From Polaribacter glomeratus (GTDB taxonomy: Bacteria; Bacteroidota; Bacteroidia; Flavobacteriales; Flavobacteriaceae), in NCBI RefSeq assembly GCF_002954665.1, contig NZ_MSCM01000002.1, positions 406,767 to 470,766 of the forward strand: 64,000 nucleotides of DNA, read 5' to 3'. How positions within the stretch are numbered: position 1 is the first letter of the stretch; every line of letters begins with the position of its first letter. A model generated the notes under the pieces. The model saw only the letters and a list, made by a program, of their open reading frames with translations, did no database searches and was not told where the DNA came from. The position numbers and the translations under genes were made by a program. Below, piece after piece: positions 38,506 through 51,047 of this stretch.

Positions 38506-38619
38506 AAGTTGATTGTTTTTAAATTCATTTTTATATAACAGAAATCACATCAAATATCAGCCAAAAAAGACCTCATGATTAGCAATTTTCCCATATTTGA
38601 AACTGACCAAAAAATCGTA

Positions 38620-40986
38620 TTATTTTAATCTAAATATTTTCTCTAATCGAATATCATCCGAAGCACCTCCAACCATCAAATTGAATTCGCCAGGTTCTAC
38701 AACCTTTTTTAAATCTATTCCTGTAAATGATAAATCTTTTTCTGGATTTAGCGCAAACGTCAATGTTTTTTCCTCACCTGCTTTTAACCATACTTTCTCA
38801 AATCGCACTAACAATTGTGCAGGTCGAGTTACAGAAGCCACTTTATCTCTAAAATATATTTGTGCAATTTCAGCACCATCAATTTTTCCTGTATTTTTTA
38901 CTTTTACAGAAAAAGTAACAGCTTCATTCATATCAAAAACTTCTTTTTCAATATTTAAATCTGAATACTCAAAAGACGTATAGGATAAACCATGACCAAA
39001 TGCATACACTGGCGTTGGTGGTGTTTCCCAATATCCTTTATAAAAAGAATTTGCTTTCATAGAATAATAAAAGGGAATCTGTCCTGCAGAGTGCAAGAAG
39101 CTTATTGTTAATTTTCCTGAGGGATTTACTGCGCCAAAAATCACTTTAGACAAAGCGTCACCATTTGTTTGTCCCAAATAAAAGGTATTTACAATGGCAC
39201 TTGCTTTTTCCGCAATTTCAGGGATAGCATAAGGTCTGCCGCCCATTAGCACAACGATTACGGGTTTTCCAGTTGCAATTGCATCCATTACTAGTTTTTT
39301 CTGATTTCCTAACAAATCAATTGTCGACCTATCTCCTGCAACTCCTGGTCTGTAAAAAGCCTCCCTACTTGTCTTTTCATTTCCACCCACACAAACAATG
39401 GCAACATCTGATTTTTTAACTAAATCGATTGCCTTAATCATCGATTCCTTTTCTTCAGATTCTGTGTATTCTATAAGTCGGTCTTGTCCATTTTTATTTT
39501 CAAATTTGGCTATTTTGCATCCTTCTTCATAATTGACTTTAACCGATTTTCCTACGTAATTCTTTATTCCCTTTAAAATAGAAACAACATCATCATTTTT
39601 CATGGAATATGTTCCCATCTCATCCGAATTGGCATTTGGCCCAATAACAGCAATATTTTTAATCTCCTTTACATTCAAAGGTAGAATATTATTGGTGTTT
39701 TTTAATAAAACGACTGATTCTGTTGCTATTTTCTCAGCAAGTGCTACATGTTTTTTATTTCCTATAAAATCACTCACTCCTTTTGTTTCTGTATACGGAT
39801 TTTCAAATAACCCCAACATAAACTTTAAACGTAATATCCTTTTTACACTTGCATCAAGCTCCTTTACAAGTGCTGGATTTTCTTCTACAACTTCTTGTAG
39901 ATATTTAAAAGCAGAAGCAGAAGGCAAATCTATATCCATCCCAGCGATAAGACCTAGTTTTGCTGCTTCTTGAGTTGTTGCCGCTATATGGTGGAATTCT
40001 TCAAGACGTTTTATATCATTATAGTCAGAAACCACAATACCTTTAAAACCCCAAGTATTTCTTAACAAATCGGTTAAAAGCCATTTATTTCCATGTGCAG
40101 GCACACCGTCAACTTCACAATGTGACGCCATCATTCCTAATGCGTTGGTTTGTTCAACAACCGCTTTAAACGGAGGCAATATCTCATCAAAAAGAACTTT
40201 GGTATCAATAGGTGTTGCAGCAAAATTTCTACCACCTTCTACTTGACCATAACCTGCAAAGTGTTTAGGCGACGCAATTACATGCGTTAATCCTGGGTTT
40301 CCTGTGGTTCCTCCCTGTAATCCAGAAATAATAGAAATAGCCATTTGAGTTGTTAAATACGTATCTTCTCCATAGGTTTCTTCGATTCTACCCCAACGCG
40401 GATCTCTACCGATATCTAGCACTGGTGTATGTGCTTCGTGTCCTCCTCTAGTTCTTGCTTCACGTCCAATTACATCAAACACTTCGTTAACAAGTTTTGT
40501 ATTCCAGCTAGAAGCCATGGCAAGCGGTGTAGGAAAAACAGTAGAATTACGACCTGCGTGTCCATGTAAACATTCTGTCCCAATAATTGCAGGAATCCCA
40601 AGTCGGGTTTTTTCTTTTAAGTATTTCTGAAGACTGTTTACCATCTCAACACTTTTTTCTGGCATGCGCTGATCAAAAGTGTTTTCAATAAAACCGATAC
40701 CGTTTTTTAGCTGTTCTTCAATTGATTTTTCAATAAGCTCTACTCCTTCTTCTACAGCTGCGGATTTTCGTATAGATGCCGAATTCAATTGCATTGCCTT
40801 TTCTTCCAAAGTCATTTTAGAAAGCAAGTCATTAACTCTATCGTTAATATTAGCATTCGGATTTTTGTAAATCGCTATACCTTTCTTTGATGGTTGATCA
40901 CCTAAACTGATGTACTTTTTGCCTGAAATAAATAATACAGAACTTAAAGCCAAGCCCATAAAAATATACAAATACTTGTTTTTCAT
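38620..40986 (-). CDS. GH3 beta-glycosidase (larger paralogue)
   Basis: The 788-residue protein has an N-terminal hydrophobic signal (YIFMGLALSSVLFISG). The GH3 domains follow: barrel with [17 protein letters not shown] and nucleophile motif GIVVSDYNDIKRLEEF, the alpha/beta sandwich (KSDVAIVCVGGNEKTSREAFYRPGV) and a C-terminal fibronectin-III domain (EIAQIYFRDKVASVTRPAQLL). It is closely related to the GH3 at 15300-17573 in motif order. Beta-xylosidase or beta-glucosidase are the likely options; GH39 upstream in the same direction suggests beta-xylosidic substrates. Confidence 0.93.
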   Translation of the reverse strand: MKNKYLYIFMGLALSSVLFISGKKYISLGDQPSKKGIAIYKNPNANINDRVNDLLSKMTLEEKAMQLNSASIRKSAAVEEGVELIEKSIEEQLKNGIGFIENTFDQRMPEKSVEMVNSLQKYLKEKTRLGIPAIIGTECLHGHAGRNSTVFPTPLAMASSWNTKLVNEVFDVIGREARTRGGHEAHTPVLDIGRDPRWGRIEETYGEDTYLTTQMAISIISGLQGGTTGNPGLTHVIASPKHFAGYGQVEGGRNFAATPIDTKVLFDEILPPFKAVVEQTNALGMMASHCEVDGVPAHGNKWLLTDLLRNTWGFKGIVVSDYNDIKRLEEFHHIAATTQEAAKLGLIAGMDIDLPSASAFKYLQEVVEENPALVKELDASVKRILRLKFMLGLFENPYTETKGVSDFIGNKKHVALAEKIATESVVLLKNTNNILPLNVKEIKNIAVIGPNANSDEMGTYSMKNDDVVSILKGIKNYVGKSVKVNYEEGCKIAKFENKNGQDRLIEYTESEEKESMIKAIDLVKKSDVAIVCVGGNEKTSREAFYRPGVAGDRSTIDLLGNQKKLVMDAIATGKPVIVVLMGGRPYAIPEIAEKASAIVNTFYLGQTNGDALSKVIFGAVNPSGKLTISFLHSAGQIPFYYSMKANSFYKGYWETPPTPVYAFGHGLSYTSFEYSDLNIEKEVFDMNEAVTFSVKVKNTGKIDGAEIAQIYFRDKVASVTRPAQLLVRFEKVWLKAGEEKTLTFALNPEKDLSFTGIDLKKVVEPGEFNLMVGGASDDIRLEKIFRLK

Positions 40987-41198
40987 GTTTATTAAAAATA
41001 TTTATGTATTGATTTAAATTGATGCAATATTCAACTCATAATTGCAACAAACTTTTATTAAACGCTTTACTACTTTGTCATCTTTTTGTAGTAAATTTTA
41101 CTCTATGAACAACCACTTAATAATCTGGTAAATCCATCGTTATTGCTTGACTGTTTTATGTTACTTTAAGTAGATAACAAAAAGATTCATAATAAAGA

Positions 41199-42770
41199 CT
41201 ACATTTTAGTCATGGTCATAAAAAAAACATCATTTTCTTTAATTTTAAGCGTCTTAGCAAATTTTCCGTCTTTGATGGTTACAGTTAATTCTTCAACAGG
41301 GTTGTTTTCTGAAGCTTCCTTTAACTGTTTTTCTTGAGCTTTCGTTATTTGCGATGGACTTCCCATTTGGATGTACTTTGTATAAGCATCATTGACTAAA
41401 TAACCAGTTTGGTAAACCTGAACGTTGTATGTACCAGGTTGCAAATTGTTGACCTTGAGCGTAACGTCTCCAATTGAATTTGCTGGTACTTCTTTCCCAA
41501 AATATTCGTTATTGTAAGAACCTTTGAAATCAATATTGGTTAAATTCCAAAATAAAGCTTGAACATTCCCTTTGTCATCTTTACAAACTATGGCACTTTG
41601 ATCATCGGTCGTTAATTCTTTATTACCTAAGCCTGCCAAAAATTCATACGCGAAGTAGGAAGGCTTTTTAATATCCTGAAGGTTAATTAAACCAAAACCA
41701 CCATGGAAAGGCGTTTTAGGCGGGCCTGCTTCTTCAAAAATATCTGTAAATGTCCAGTAACTCATACTAGTAGCTTCATTTTCCGATTTTTTAAGAACGT
41801 TAAGAATATAAGCTGCATTAAAATATGTATCGTGAATTAAATCTGCGGGCGAATATGAGGTGTTCCATTCCGTAAAATGAAGTGGAAGATCTGGGCGTGG
41901 AGATTTAAGTATGTCCTGTTTCGAGTTAGCCACTCTACTGGGTAAAACGTCCAAATCTGGACGTAAAATAAGCTTTTTAGTACCAAATTCATCTAAGCCA
42001 TCGCCTTTTACGCCGTAAGCATGGGTAGAAACAAAATCAACTGACCAATTATTTGCAACGCAAAGTTCTATGAAATCTGAAATCCAAGCTGTACCTGAAG
42101 TTGCAGGTCCGCCAACTTTATAATCTGTAGAAACTAACTTGACAGCTTTTGCCGTTTCACTATACAATTTCATGTAAGCGTCCAACTTATTTGGAAACTC
42201 AATATTATTTGAGATAAAGAAAGCTGGATGATTTGGCTCGTTCCAAAGTTCAAATAGCCATGTTTTTACTTCTTCTTTGCCATAGCGTTCTTCTAAATGT
42301 TTTACAAATGCCGTAATAAGTCCGTTCCATTTAGCATAATCTTTCGGAGGCGTAACATTTCCTTTCCACCAAAAAACAGTCTTATCGTCACTGGCTAAGG
42401 CCGATGGCATAAATGATAACTCAACAATTGGCTTAATGTTTTGCGTTAATAAAAAATCATAAAGCCTATCTACATATTGCCAATTATAAATTGGGGTGCC
42501 TGCTTGATCTTCAAAGTAAACGCCCATATCGTCAGATAAAATTCCGTGGAAACGAATATACTTAAAGCCGATTTCTTGTTGCACTTCTTTCAGTTGAGCT
42601 TGCCAGTCGGCTCTTAAACCTTCGTTTGCCCTTCCTGCACCAATGCAGTATAGGTAACTTGGCGATAGTTCGCCTTTTACTTTATTTACATCAACAGAAA
42701 TGGTGCGTTGTTGTGCGTTTGTAGGTAAATAAAAGAGAGATAATAATAAAAGGATACTTTTAATATTCAT
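41199..42770 (-). CDS. GH39 beta-xylosidase-type glycosidase
   Basis: The 523-residue exported enzyme (signal ~1-19, ending TNAQ) shows clan GH-A/GH39 motifs: KYIRFHGILSDDMGVY, acid/base Glu in WLFELWNEPNHPAFF (~170-184) and nucleophile Glu in LPLHFTEWNTSYSP. GH39 members are beta-xylosidases and alpha-L-iduronidases; some act on xylose in algal ulvan oligosaccharides. With xylose genes in the window, beta-xylosidase is the favoured role. It is last in the tight run GH2-DUF1080-GH39 (17-bp gap to DUF1080). Confidence 0.92.
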   Translation of the reverse strand: MNIKSILLLLSLFYLPTNAQQRTISVDVNKVKGELSPSYLYCIGAGRANEGLRADWQAQLKEVQQEIGFKYIRFHGILSDDMGVYFEDQAGTPIYNWQYVDRLYDFLLTQNIKPIVELSFMPSALASDDKTVFWWKGNVTPPKDYAKWNGLITAFVKHLEERYGKEEVKTWLFELWNEPNHPAFFISNNIEFPNKLDAYMKLYSETAKAVKLVSTDYKVGGPATSGTAWISDFIELCVANNWSVDFVSTHAYGVKGDGLDEFGTKKLILRPDLDVLPSRVANSKQDILKSPRPDLPLHFTEWNTSYSPADLIHDTYFNAAYILNVLKKSENEATSMSYWTFTDIFEEAGPPKTPFHGGFGLINLQDIKKPSYFAYEFLAGLGNKELTTDDQSAIVCKDDKGNVQALFWNLTNIDFKGSYNNEYFGKEVPANSIGDVTLKVNNLQPGTYNVQVYQTGYLVNDAYTKYIQMGSPSQITKAQEKQLKEASENNPVEELTVTIKDGKFAKTLKIKENDVFFMTMTKM

Positions 42771-42787
42771 AATTTTTTATGTAATTA

Positions 42788-43591
42788 TTATTTTAAAAAT
42801 GTTTCTGCTGGTACAAATTCCTTCAATTCTTTAATCATAATATTTCGATAGTAAATTTCAGCAGTTTCAGATTGAAAACCTATTTTACCTCCATCCATTA
42901 CAAAGTTCGTTGCCATATTTACAATCTCTCCATTTAGTTTGTGAATTGAATATTCACTTCCCATAACGATGACTTCACATTGATTCCATTTGTCATTTAA
43001 ACCGTTAAAATTTCGAGTCGGACTTGCCAAATGCTCCATACCTCTTGGTGGTTGTGGTTTTCCTCCATCTTCAATAAAAGCAAATTCGTTGTTTTCATTA
43101 GAAGTCCAATTATACGGCGCTAATCCCCAATAATCTCCTGTATGATTTTTATCGATTTCCGGGTTATAACGCACTTGATATTCTATTCCTTTTGGCCAAA
43201 TAGCATCATCGATAACATGATAATACAACCCAGCATCATATTGAAACATTGGGTAATTATTTGCTTTATTCTTTCCCCATTTGTATTCAAATTTCAGAAT
43301 ATACTTGCTGTAGGCTTTGTCTGTATAAAACAAACCATGCGTTGGGTTTTTACCATTTGCAACCTCTGATCCTTCTGGCACTTCTTTAAAAACATGGATC
43401 ATACCATTTTCAATCTGAAACACTTTATTTGCTAAATCAGCATCATTATTCCTGATTTTTAAATACCAACCCTCCCAATTTTCTCCATTAAATAACGAAA
43501 CAAAACCGGTCATGTCAGCTTTAGTTTGTTGCATTTTACAAGCGCTAATGGTAATCAATATAATCGCTACAATACTTAATTTTAATTTCAT
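42788..43591 (-). CDS. DUF1080 (3-keto-glycoside hydrolase-like) lipoprotein
   Basis: The 267-residue single-domain protein has an SPII signal (ITISACKMQ, Cys18). The concanavalin-like DUF1080 fold starts SLFNGENWEGWYLK and includes KFEYKWG, DAGLYYHV, GIEYQVRYN and a closing GKIGFQSETAEIYYRNIMIKEL. DUF1080 proteins take part in breakdown of 3-keto-glycosides. This one stands alone, without the ThuA domain fused to the homologue at 7299-8867. It sits between GH2 (10-bp gap) and GH39 (17-bp gap). Confidence 0.9.
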   Translation of the reverse strand: MKLKLSIVAIILITISACKMQQTKADMTGFVSLFNGENWEGWYLKIRNNDADLANKVFQIENGMIHVFKEVPEGSEVANGKNPTHGLFYTDKAYSKYILKFEYKWGKNKANNYPMFQYDAGLYYHVIDDAIWPKGIEYQVRYNPEIDKNHTGDYWGLAPYNWTSNENNEFAFIEDGGKPQPPRGMEHLASPTRNFNGLNDKWNQCEVIVMGSEYSIHKLNGEIVNMATNFVMDGGKIGFQSETAEIYYRNIMIKELKEFVPAETFLK

Positions 43592-43601
43592 CTTCTTCTT
43601 T

Positions 43602-46718
<3,117 letters not shown>

Positions 46719-46765
46719 TTATTGCTAAACATAAGTTTTTGTAAATCAACCAAAAAATAGTAGAT

Positions 46766-48157
46766 CTACTTTTTAAATTCCCACCAATTAAAGTTGAAAA
46801 CATTTGCTCCTTGACCTGTAAATTTAAAGTACACATCGTGTGTGCCTTTTATTTGCTCCACAGCACAAGTTACAGTTTTCCATATCGTTAAATTTCCAGT
46901 AGGTGTAATTTCACAAGTACCAATTAATCTACCTTTTTCACTGCCAATTCTTATTTCAATTCCGCCAAAATTTTGTGCTGCTATTCTTGCTTCAAAAGAT
47001 GTTGCGCCGTTTTCGAAATCTACTCCAGCAACTTTTATCCAATCGCCACTTTCAATTTCTGTAACCATTCTTCCTTGAAAAATATCATTACAAGCAGCAG
47101 TTTCAATTCCCGGTAACAAATATGATTGTGTTGCCATTGTTTCTGCTTCATTTCTTTGAAACGGATTTACATTTTTAACCTGTTTTGGTCCTTCGGATGT
47201 TGGAATTACTTCTTTGATTGTACCATCGGTATTAAAAAATAATTCATCCACAGAAACAGAACGTTGACGCAATGCAATGTTTTCCTCCACTTTTCTATCC
47301 GTAGCAATTTTTCTTGTATGATATCCTAAATACCATTTGTCTTTAAATGAAAAAACACTTGCATGAGAATTGTTATAATTATCTGCTGGTTGTTTTAAAA
47401 TAATTCCTTTATATTCCCAACCAGACATAGGGTTATCACTCATCATATACTCTATATTCATACCTGTACCAATATTAGTAAAATATGAAAAATAGTATTT
47501 TGTAATTCCCTTTACAGTGCGTTTACTAATATAACCACCCTCGTAAAAACCCGGCGCATCAATTAAAACAGCTTCCCCAACTGTGCTAACTAGATCGTCT
47601 CCTAATTTAATAATTCTTCCATTTTTTTTACGTTTTCCATCCATCTGAATTTTTGTTGGTCCGCCTCCAAAAACGCAATAGGCTTGACCGTCATTATCAA
47701 TAAAAACAGTGGGGTCAAAAAGCCATTCTACATCAGAATTTGGAGTTTCTTTAGTTATTAATGGTTTGCCGCCAACACCTTTAAAAGGACCTGTTGGACT
47801 ATCGCTGACAGAAACATTTACACTTCTATTTCCATCACCTGTGTACAAATAAAATTTTCCGTTTTTTTCTACTACGGATGGAGCCCAAGCTTGTGTAACC
47901 CAAGGCATATCATCTGGCGCTTTAAACACTTCGCCATGATCTGTGTAGTTTTTCATATCCTCTGTAGAAATACAGGTAATATCATTCATCCAATATCTTT
48001 TTTGTTCATCGATATCATGTGAAGTCCATAGGTATAAACGACCATTGTATTCTAAACCAGTTGGATCTGCAGTATATCTTTGGGAAATAACTGGGTTTTG
48101 TGCGTAATTTTGTAATGTAATTATCACTAATAACGTTAAGGTAAAAACTCTTTTCAT
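46766..48157 (-). CDS. GH43 glycosidase with CBM6
   Basis: The 463-residue exported enzyme (signal ~1-19) has a GH43 five-blade propeller: RYTADPTGLEYNGRLYLWTSHD with the base Asp, TQAWAPSVVEKNGKFYLYTGDG, EWLFDPTVFIDNDGQAYCVFGG and FYEGGYISKR with the likely acid Glu. A C-terminal CBM6 (~335-463: NPFQRNEAETMATQ to FNFNWWEF) follows. This pairing is typical for beta-xylosidases and arabinofuranosidases that act on xylan-like chains. The gene ends in TAG. It heads the run GH43-GH2-DUF1080-GH39, without the recurrent promoter motif directly upstream. Confidence 0.93.
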   Translation of the reverse strand: MKRVFTLTLLVIITLQNYAQNPVISQRYTADPTGLEYNGRLYLWTSHDIDEQKRYWMNDITCISTEDMKNYTDHGEVFKAPDDMPWVTQAWAPSVVEKNGKFYLYTGDGNRSVNVSVSDSPTGPFKGVGGKPLITKETPNSDVEWLFDPTVFIDNDGQAYCVFGGGPTKIQMDGKRKKNGRIIKLGDDLVSTVGEAVLIDAPGFYEGGYISKRTVKGITKYYFSYFTNIGTGMNIEYMMSDNPMSGWEYKGIILKQPADNYNNSHASVFSFKDKWYLGYHTRKIATDRKVEENIALRQRSVSVDELFFNTDGTIKEVIPTSEGPKQVKNVNPFQRNEAETMATQSYLLPGIETAACNDIFQGRMVTEIESGDWIKVAGVDFENGATSFEARIAAQNFGGIEIRIGSEKGRLIGTCEITPTGNLTIWKTVTCAVEQIKGTHDVYFKFTGQGANVFNFNWWEFKK

Positions 48158-48189
48158 CTATTTATTTTTTAATTTAATATAGAACAAAA

Positions 48190-48241
48190 AATGCTAATTT
48201 AATCTGATAAGATTGTTTCAAAATCAGATTAAATTAGCATT
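48190..48241 (-). terminator. Long perfect hairpin after the GH-A lipoprotein gene
   Basis: Two perfect 18-nt arms (48190-48207 and 48224-48241; AATGCTAATTTAATCTGA and its complement) enclose a 16-nt loop. On the minus strand the stem is followed by a T-run. It should end transcription of the gene at 48265-49776 and separate it from the GH43 run. Confidence 0.85.
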
Positions 48242-48264
48242 ATGATCGTAATTAATTCTACTTA

Positions 48265-49776
48265 TTACAATGAAATTTTATTTACTGATAAAGGAGGTAA
48301 TATGATAACTGATGTTCCTTCATCTATTAAAGTTAAGGCACTTTGATCAAGATTTAAATACTTATTATCTTGAAGGCTTTCGAAAAATAACGCTTCATGT
48401 TTTTTAGAACTTGTTAAAACGGTTCCATCTAATTTTACTCTAAAAGGCACACTTCTTACCGTTTTATTTACTGCAAAAATTAATGTTTTTCCATTTTTAG
48501 TTACAGCTTTTGCCTCTACAGCATTTACTCCTGTATCTAAAATTCTTGTTGAAATTGAAGTTTCATAAATCTGACTATCTTCGAATACATCACGTAATAT
48601 TTCATAAACTGCACCATGTCCAGTTTTTTTCATATTTCTTAACGATTTTTCTGGGCGTCCACCGTTATCTGTAAACTCATCACCAAAACTATACATTGGG
48701 TTTAAAGCCGTTGTTAATCCAAACCATTCTGCACGTTCATAGGTGTCTTGGTTTTCAAATAAATACATATAAGCGTCTGCTTGACCTAAAAAAGAAGCAG
48801 CATTTAAACCACAACTTACGCCCCATTCTGTTAACCAAACTGGTTTTCCTGGCGCAAAATCTTGAACAAATTTTGTAGAATTTTTTAATTCGATTCTTGG
48901 AGTAAGAATCGTTTTATATGTTTCAATACTTTTTATAATTTTTGGATCTGTTCTTTCTGGATCAATATATTTATGCAAAGAAATAGCATCAAAATACGTT
49001 TTACTAAAGATTCCTATTTGAAGATTATAAGCTGCTTGGTCTGTCCTCCATCCCATTGGCACGGATATTTTTAAGCCTGGTTTTGCTGCTTTTAAAGCTG
49101 CTGATATTGGCCTTACCGTAAAGAAATATTTTATTGGTGTTGATGTCTTTGAACTTCTTTGATCTAACCAAAATTGTTCATTTCCTAATTCTATATATTT
49201 TACATCAAAACCTTTTGCCTCACTATCTTTTAAACGTGCTACAGATTTTGCTGCATTATCATAATTTACATTATAAGTAAAAATAGTATTAAAACCCATT
49301 TCTGCATGTAAATCTGTTAAACCAGGAAAACCAGCTTTTGTATTATTATTAGCCCAAGTATCCATTACGCCTCTATGAAATTCACCAATATCATAAGGGT
49401 CTGTAGCATCATATTCAGACATATCTTTTTCCCAATTGTACCAATTAGCCCAAACTCCACTTGGAAAACGAACAGTAACGGGTTTTAAAAAACGTACAAT
49501 TTCTTTTTCGTCATTGGTTGAAAATCCTCCAAAATTTGCACCTAGTAAAAGGTTATTAGCTGCAATTGTATTAGATGAATTGATACTTAGTGTTGCCGTT
49601 GTCATTTTTGCTGATTCATAAGGATATCCTGTTTTATCTGCCAAAGGCAAATCTAGGCCTGCAAACCAATTGTCTCCTTCTCCTGAGACCCCTCCTCCTA
49701 TTATCTCGTCTTCAACGTCTTTTTTACAAGAAAATACTACAACACATAATAACAATATGTAAGTGATTTTTTTCAT
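48265..49776 (-). CDS. Clan GH-A-like glycosidase lipoprotein, family unassigned
   Basis: The 503-residue protein has an SPII signal (VVVFSCKKD, Cys17) and a serine/glycine-rich linker. A TIM-barrel body has GANFGGFSTNDEKEIVRFLKP, a probable acid/base in KYIELGNEQFW (~197-207) and a probable nucleophile in PVWLTEWGVSCG. A small beta domain ends the protein. These motifs place it near GH39/GH51/GH79-like enzymes, but I cannot name a family. It has its own promoter motif 63 bp upstream and a strong terminator, so it is a single-gene unit, perhaps a surface endo-acting enzyme. Confidence 0.8.
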   Translation of the reverse strand: MKKITYILLLCVVVFSCKKDVEDEIIGGGVSGEGDNWFAGLDLPLADKTGYPYESAKMTTATLSINSSNTIAANNLLLGANFGGFSTNDEKEIVRFLKPVTVRFPSGVWANWYNWEKDMSEYDATDPYDIGEFHRGVMDTWANNNTKAGFPGLTDLHAEMGFNTIFTYNVNYDNAAKSVARLKDSEAKGFDVKYIELGNEQFWLDQRSSKTSTPIKYFFTVRPISAALKAAKPGLKISVPMGWRTDQAAYNLQIGIFSKTYFDAISLHKYIDPERTDPKIIKSIETYKTILTPRIELKNSTKFVQDFAPGKPVWLTEWGVSCGLNAASFLGQADAYMYLFENQDTYERAEWFGLTTALNPMYSFGDEFTDNGGRPEKSLRNMKKTGHGAVYEILRDVFEDSQIYETSISTRILDTGVNAVEAKAVTKNGKTLIFAVNKTVRSVPFRVKLDGTVLTSSKKHEALFFESLQDNKYLNLDQSALTLIDEGTSVIILPPLSVNKISL

Positions 49777-49808
49777 TTTAATATTTATTTATTTTGTTTC
49801 TTATTATG

Positions 49809-49854
49809 TAAATTTAACCGACAGATTATACAAAACCATCCTGCACTATACTGT
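49809..49854 (-). promoter_or_regulatory. Cluster promoter motif, copy d (before GH-A lipoprotein)
   Basis: Minus strand: ACAGTATAGTGCAGGA (49839-49854), then 22 nt, then TAAATTTA (49809-49816), a 5/6 match to TAnnTTTG. The predicted start of transcription is about 25 nt before the ATG at 49776. Confidence 0.78.
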
Positions 49855-49897
49855 ATATCTTAACAAATTTTATTTTAAAATAGTGATAACTAAAAAA

Positions 49898-49922
49898 GCT
49901 ATCTAAAAAATAATTAGATAGC
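49898..49922 (-). terminator. Intrinsic terminator after the CBM-like T9SS protein gene
   Basis: GCTATCTAA (49898-49906) pairs with TTAGATAGC (49914-49922) around a 7-nt loop; read on the minus strand, the stem is followed by a run of T. It lies 31 bp downstream of the stop codon of the gene at 49954-50922. Confidence 0.8.
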
Positions 49923-49953
49923 CCTTATTTAATATTATTCTAATACTATTCTC

Positions 49954-50922
49954 TTAATTTGTAATCAACCTTTTAGTTGCATGTGGTGTTTTTAAAATAT
50001 AAACTCCTTTAGCAAATTGCGAAAGATTAACCGAAGTTCCTTCTCCTCTTAAAACTTTAACTCCAAGTACATTATAAACTTCCCAGTTACTTTCCTTGTT
50101 TAAATTAAACACTCCTCCAGCAGATGGATTTGGATACGCAGATAATTTACTTCCTAAAACTTGCTCATCATCAACACTCGCTGTTGCGGTACTATCAAAG
50201 GTAAATTTTATATAATCAAAAGTTGGTCCACCATCTAATGTTCTAGCATAAACGATCCAAGTTCCTACTTCTAGCGTAAACGGCTTAGAGTTTTGTGAGT
50301 CTCTATAGATATAACCACCATCATCTGCAATATTTGTTGAAAGTAATGTTCCATCAATTGCATCAGCACTAGTAGCTACAAATAACTGCTTAACAGGTGT
50401 TAAAGTTGCTGGAGAATACAAAGTAATTTCATACCTTTTACCAGCACCAAAGCTTTTAAAGTTAAGGTTTAAATGATAGGTACCAGCTGTTACAACCTCT
50501 ACCGTCTGTAATGTGTATTCGCCTCCTTGATTACCTGTAATTACATAACCCGTGCTAGTATCTTCGTAAGTTATTTCTGCAACATCAACATCTCCAGCTG
50601 GCCTATATGTACCTGCAACATCATTACCAGAATTGTTTCCTGGTACTGCTCCTGCGGCTACTGATTTATCCCAATAAGTACCAAAAGCTTCACTAGACAT
50701 ATTTGCCCCAATATTAAAACTATCAGGAAAACCAGGTAAAGAATCAAAATTTTCTAATTCCATTCTAGTCACAGATCCAACAACGCCTGTTGCACCAATT
50801 TTTATAGCGGTACCTCCAAATGGCTCTCCTAAATAGACATTATCCCCTTGTGCTTGTGACGTTTGCGCTCCTAAAAGTGCTAATGCACCAATAAATAGTG
50901 CTTTGTGTAATTTTGTCTTCAT
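49954..50922 (-). CDS. Secreted CBM6-like protein with T9SS sorting domain
   Basis: The 322-residue protein has a signal peptide (~1-24, ending SQAQ) and a beta-sandwich module (~30-245) with the CBM6-like pattern GGEYTLQTVEVVTAGTYHLNLN and DYIKFTF. A C-terminal type A T9SS sorting domain (~255-322: YPNPSAGGVFNL, VYNVLGVKVLRGEG, FAKGVYILKT) follows. No catalytic domain is seen; it may be a cell-surface glycan-binding protein, perhaps taking the place of the SusD-type binder not found here. It has its own promoter motif and terminator. The binding module and sorting domain are related to those of the adjacent 985-residue protein. Confidence 0.87.
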   Translation of the reverse strand: MKTKLHKALFIGALALLGAQTSQAQGDNVYLGEPFGGTAIKIGATGVVGSVTRMELENFDSLPGFPDSFNIGANMSSEAFGTYWDKSVAAGAVPGNNSGNDVAGTYRPAGDVDVAEITYEDTSTGYVITGNQGGEYTLQTVEVVTAGTYHLNLNFKSFGAGKRYEITLYSPATLTPVKQLFVATSADAIDGTLLSTNIADDGGYIYRDSQNSKPFTLEVGTWIVYARTLDGGPTFDYIKFTFDSTATASVDDEQVLGSKLSAYPNPSAGGVFNLNKESNWEVYNVLGVKVLRGEGTSVNLSQFAKGVYILKTPHATKRLITN

Positions 50923-50955
50923 AAAGTTTTTTATTTAATTAATGATTGTTTTTAA

Positions 50956-51001
50956 CAAATTTAAAGCTACATCTTAAAAAAAGCATCCTGTACTATGCTG
51001 T
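50956..51001 (-). promoter_or_regulatory. Cluster promoter motif, copy e (before CBM-like T9SS protein)
   Basis: Minus strand: ACAGCATAGTACAGGA (50986-51001), then 22 nt, then TAAATTTG (50956-50963), a perfect TAnnTTTG box. This copy best anchors the reading of the motif as sitting over or just upstream of the -33 region. Confidence 0.82.
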
Positions 51002-51047
51002 AAAGTGTTTAACTTTAACATATAACTGTTCAATATTGATGTGAAAT

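Noticed and set aside
41066-41095. Inverted repeat TTTACTAC/GTAGTAAA after GH39 as a terminator
   Set aside because: The stem is only 8 bp with a 14-nt loop and no T-run follows on the minus strand.
46759-46770. Palindrome AGTAGATCTACT as an operator before the GH2 gene
   Set aside because: It overlaps the stop codon of the upstream GH43 gene, is not repeated elsewhere in the window, and is short.
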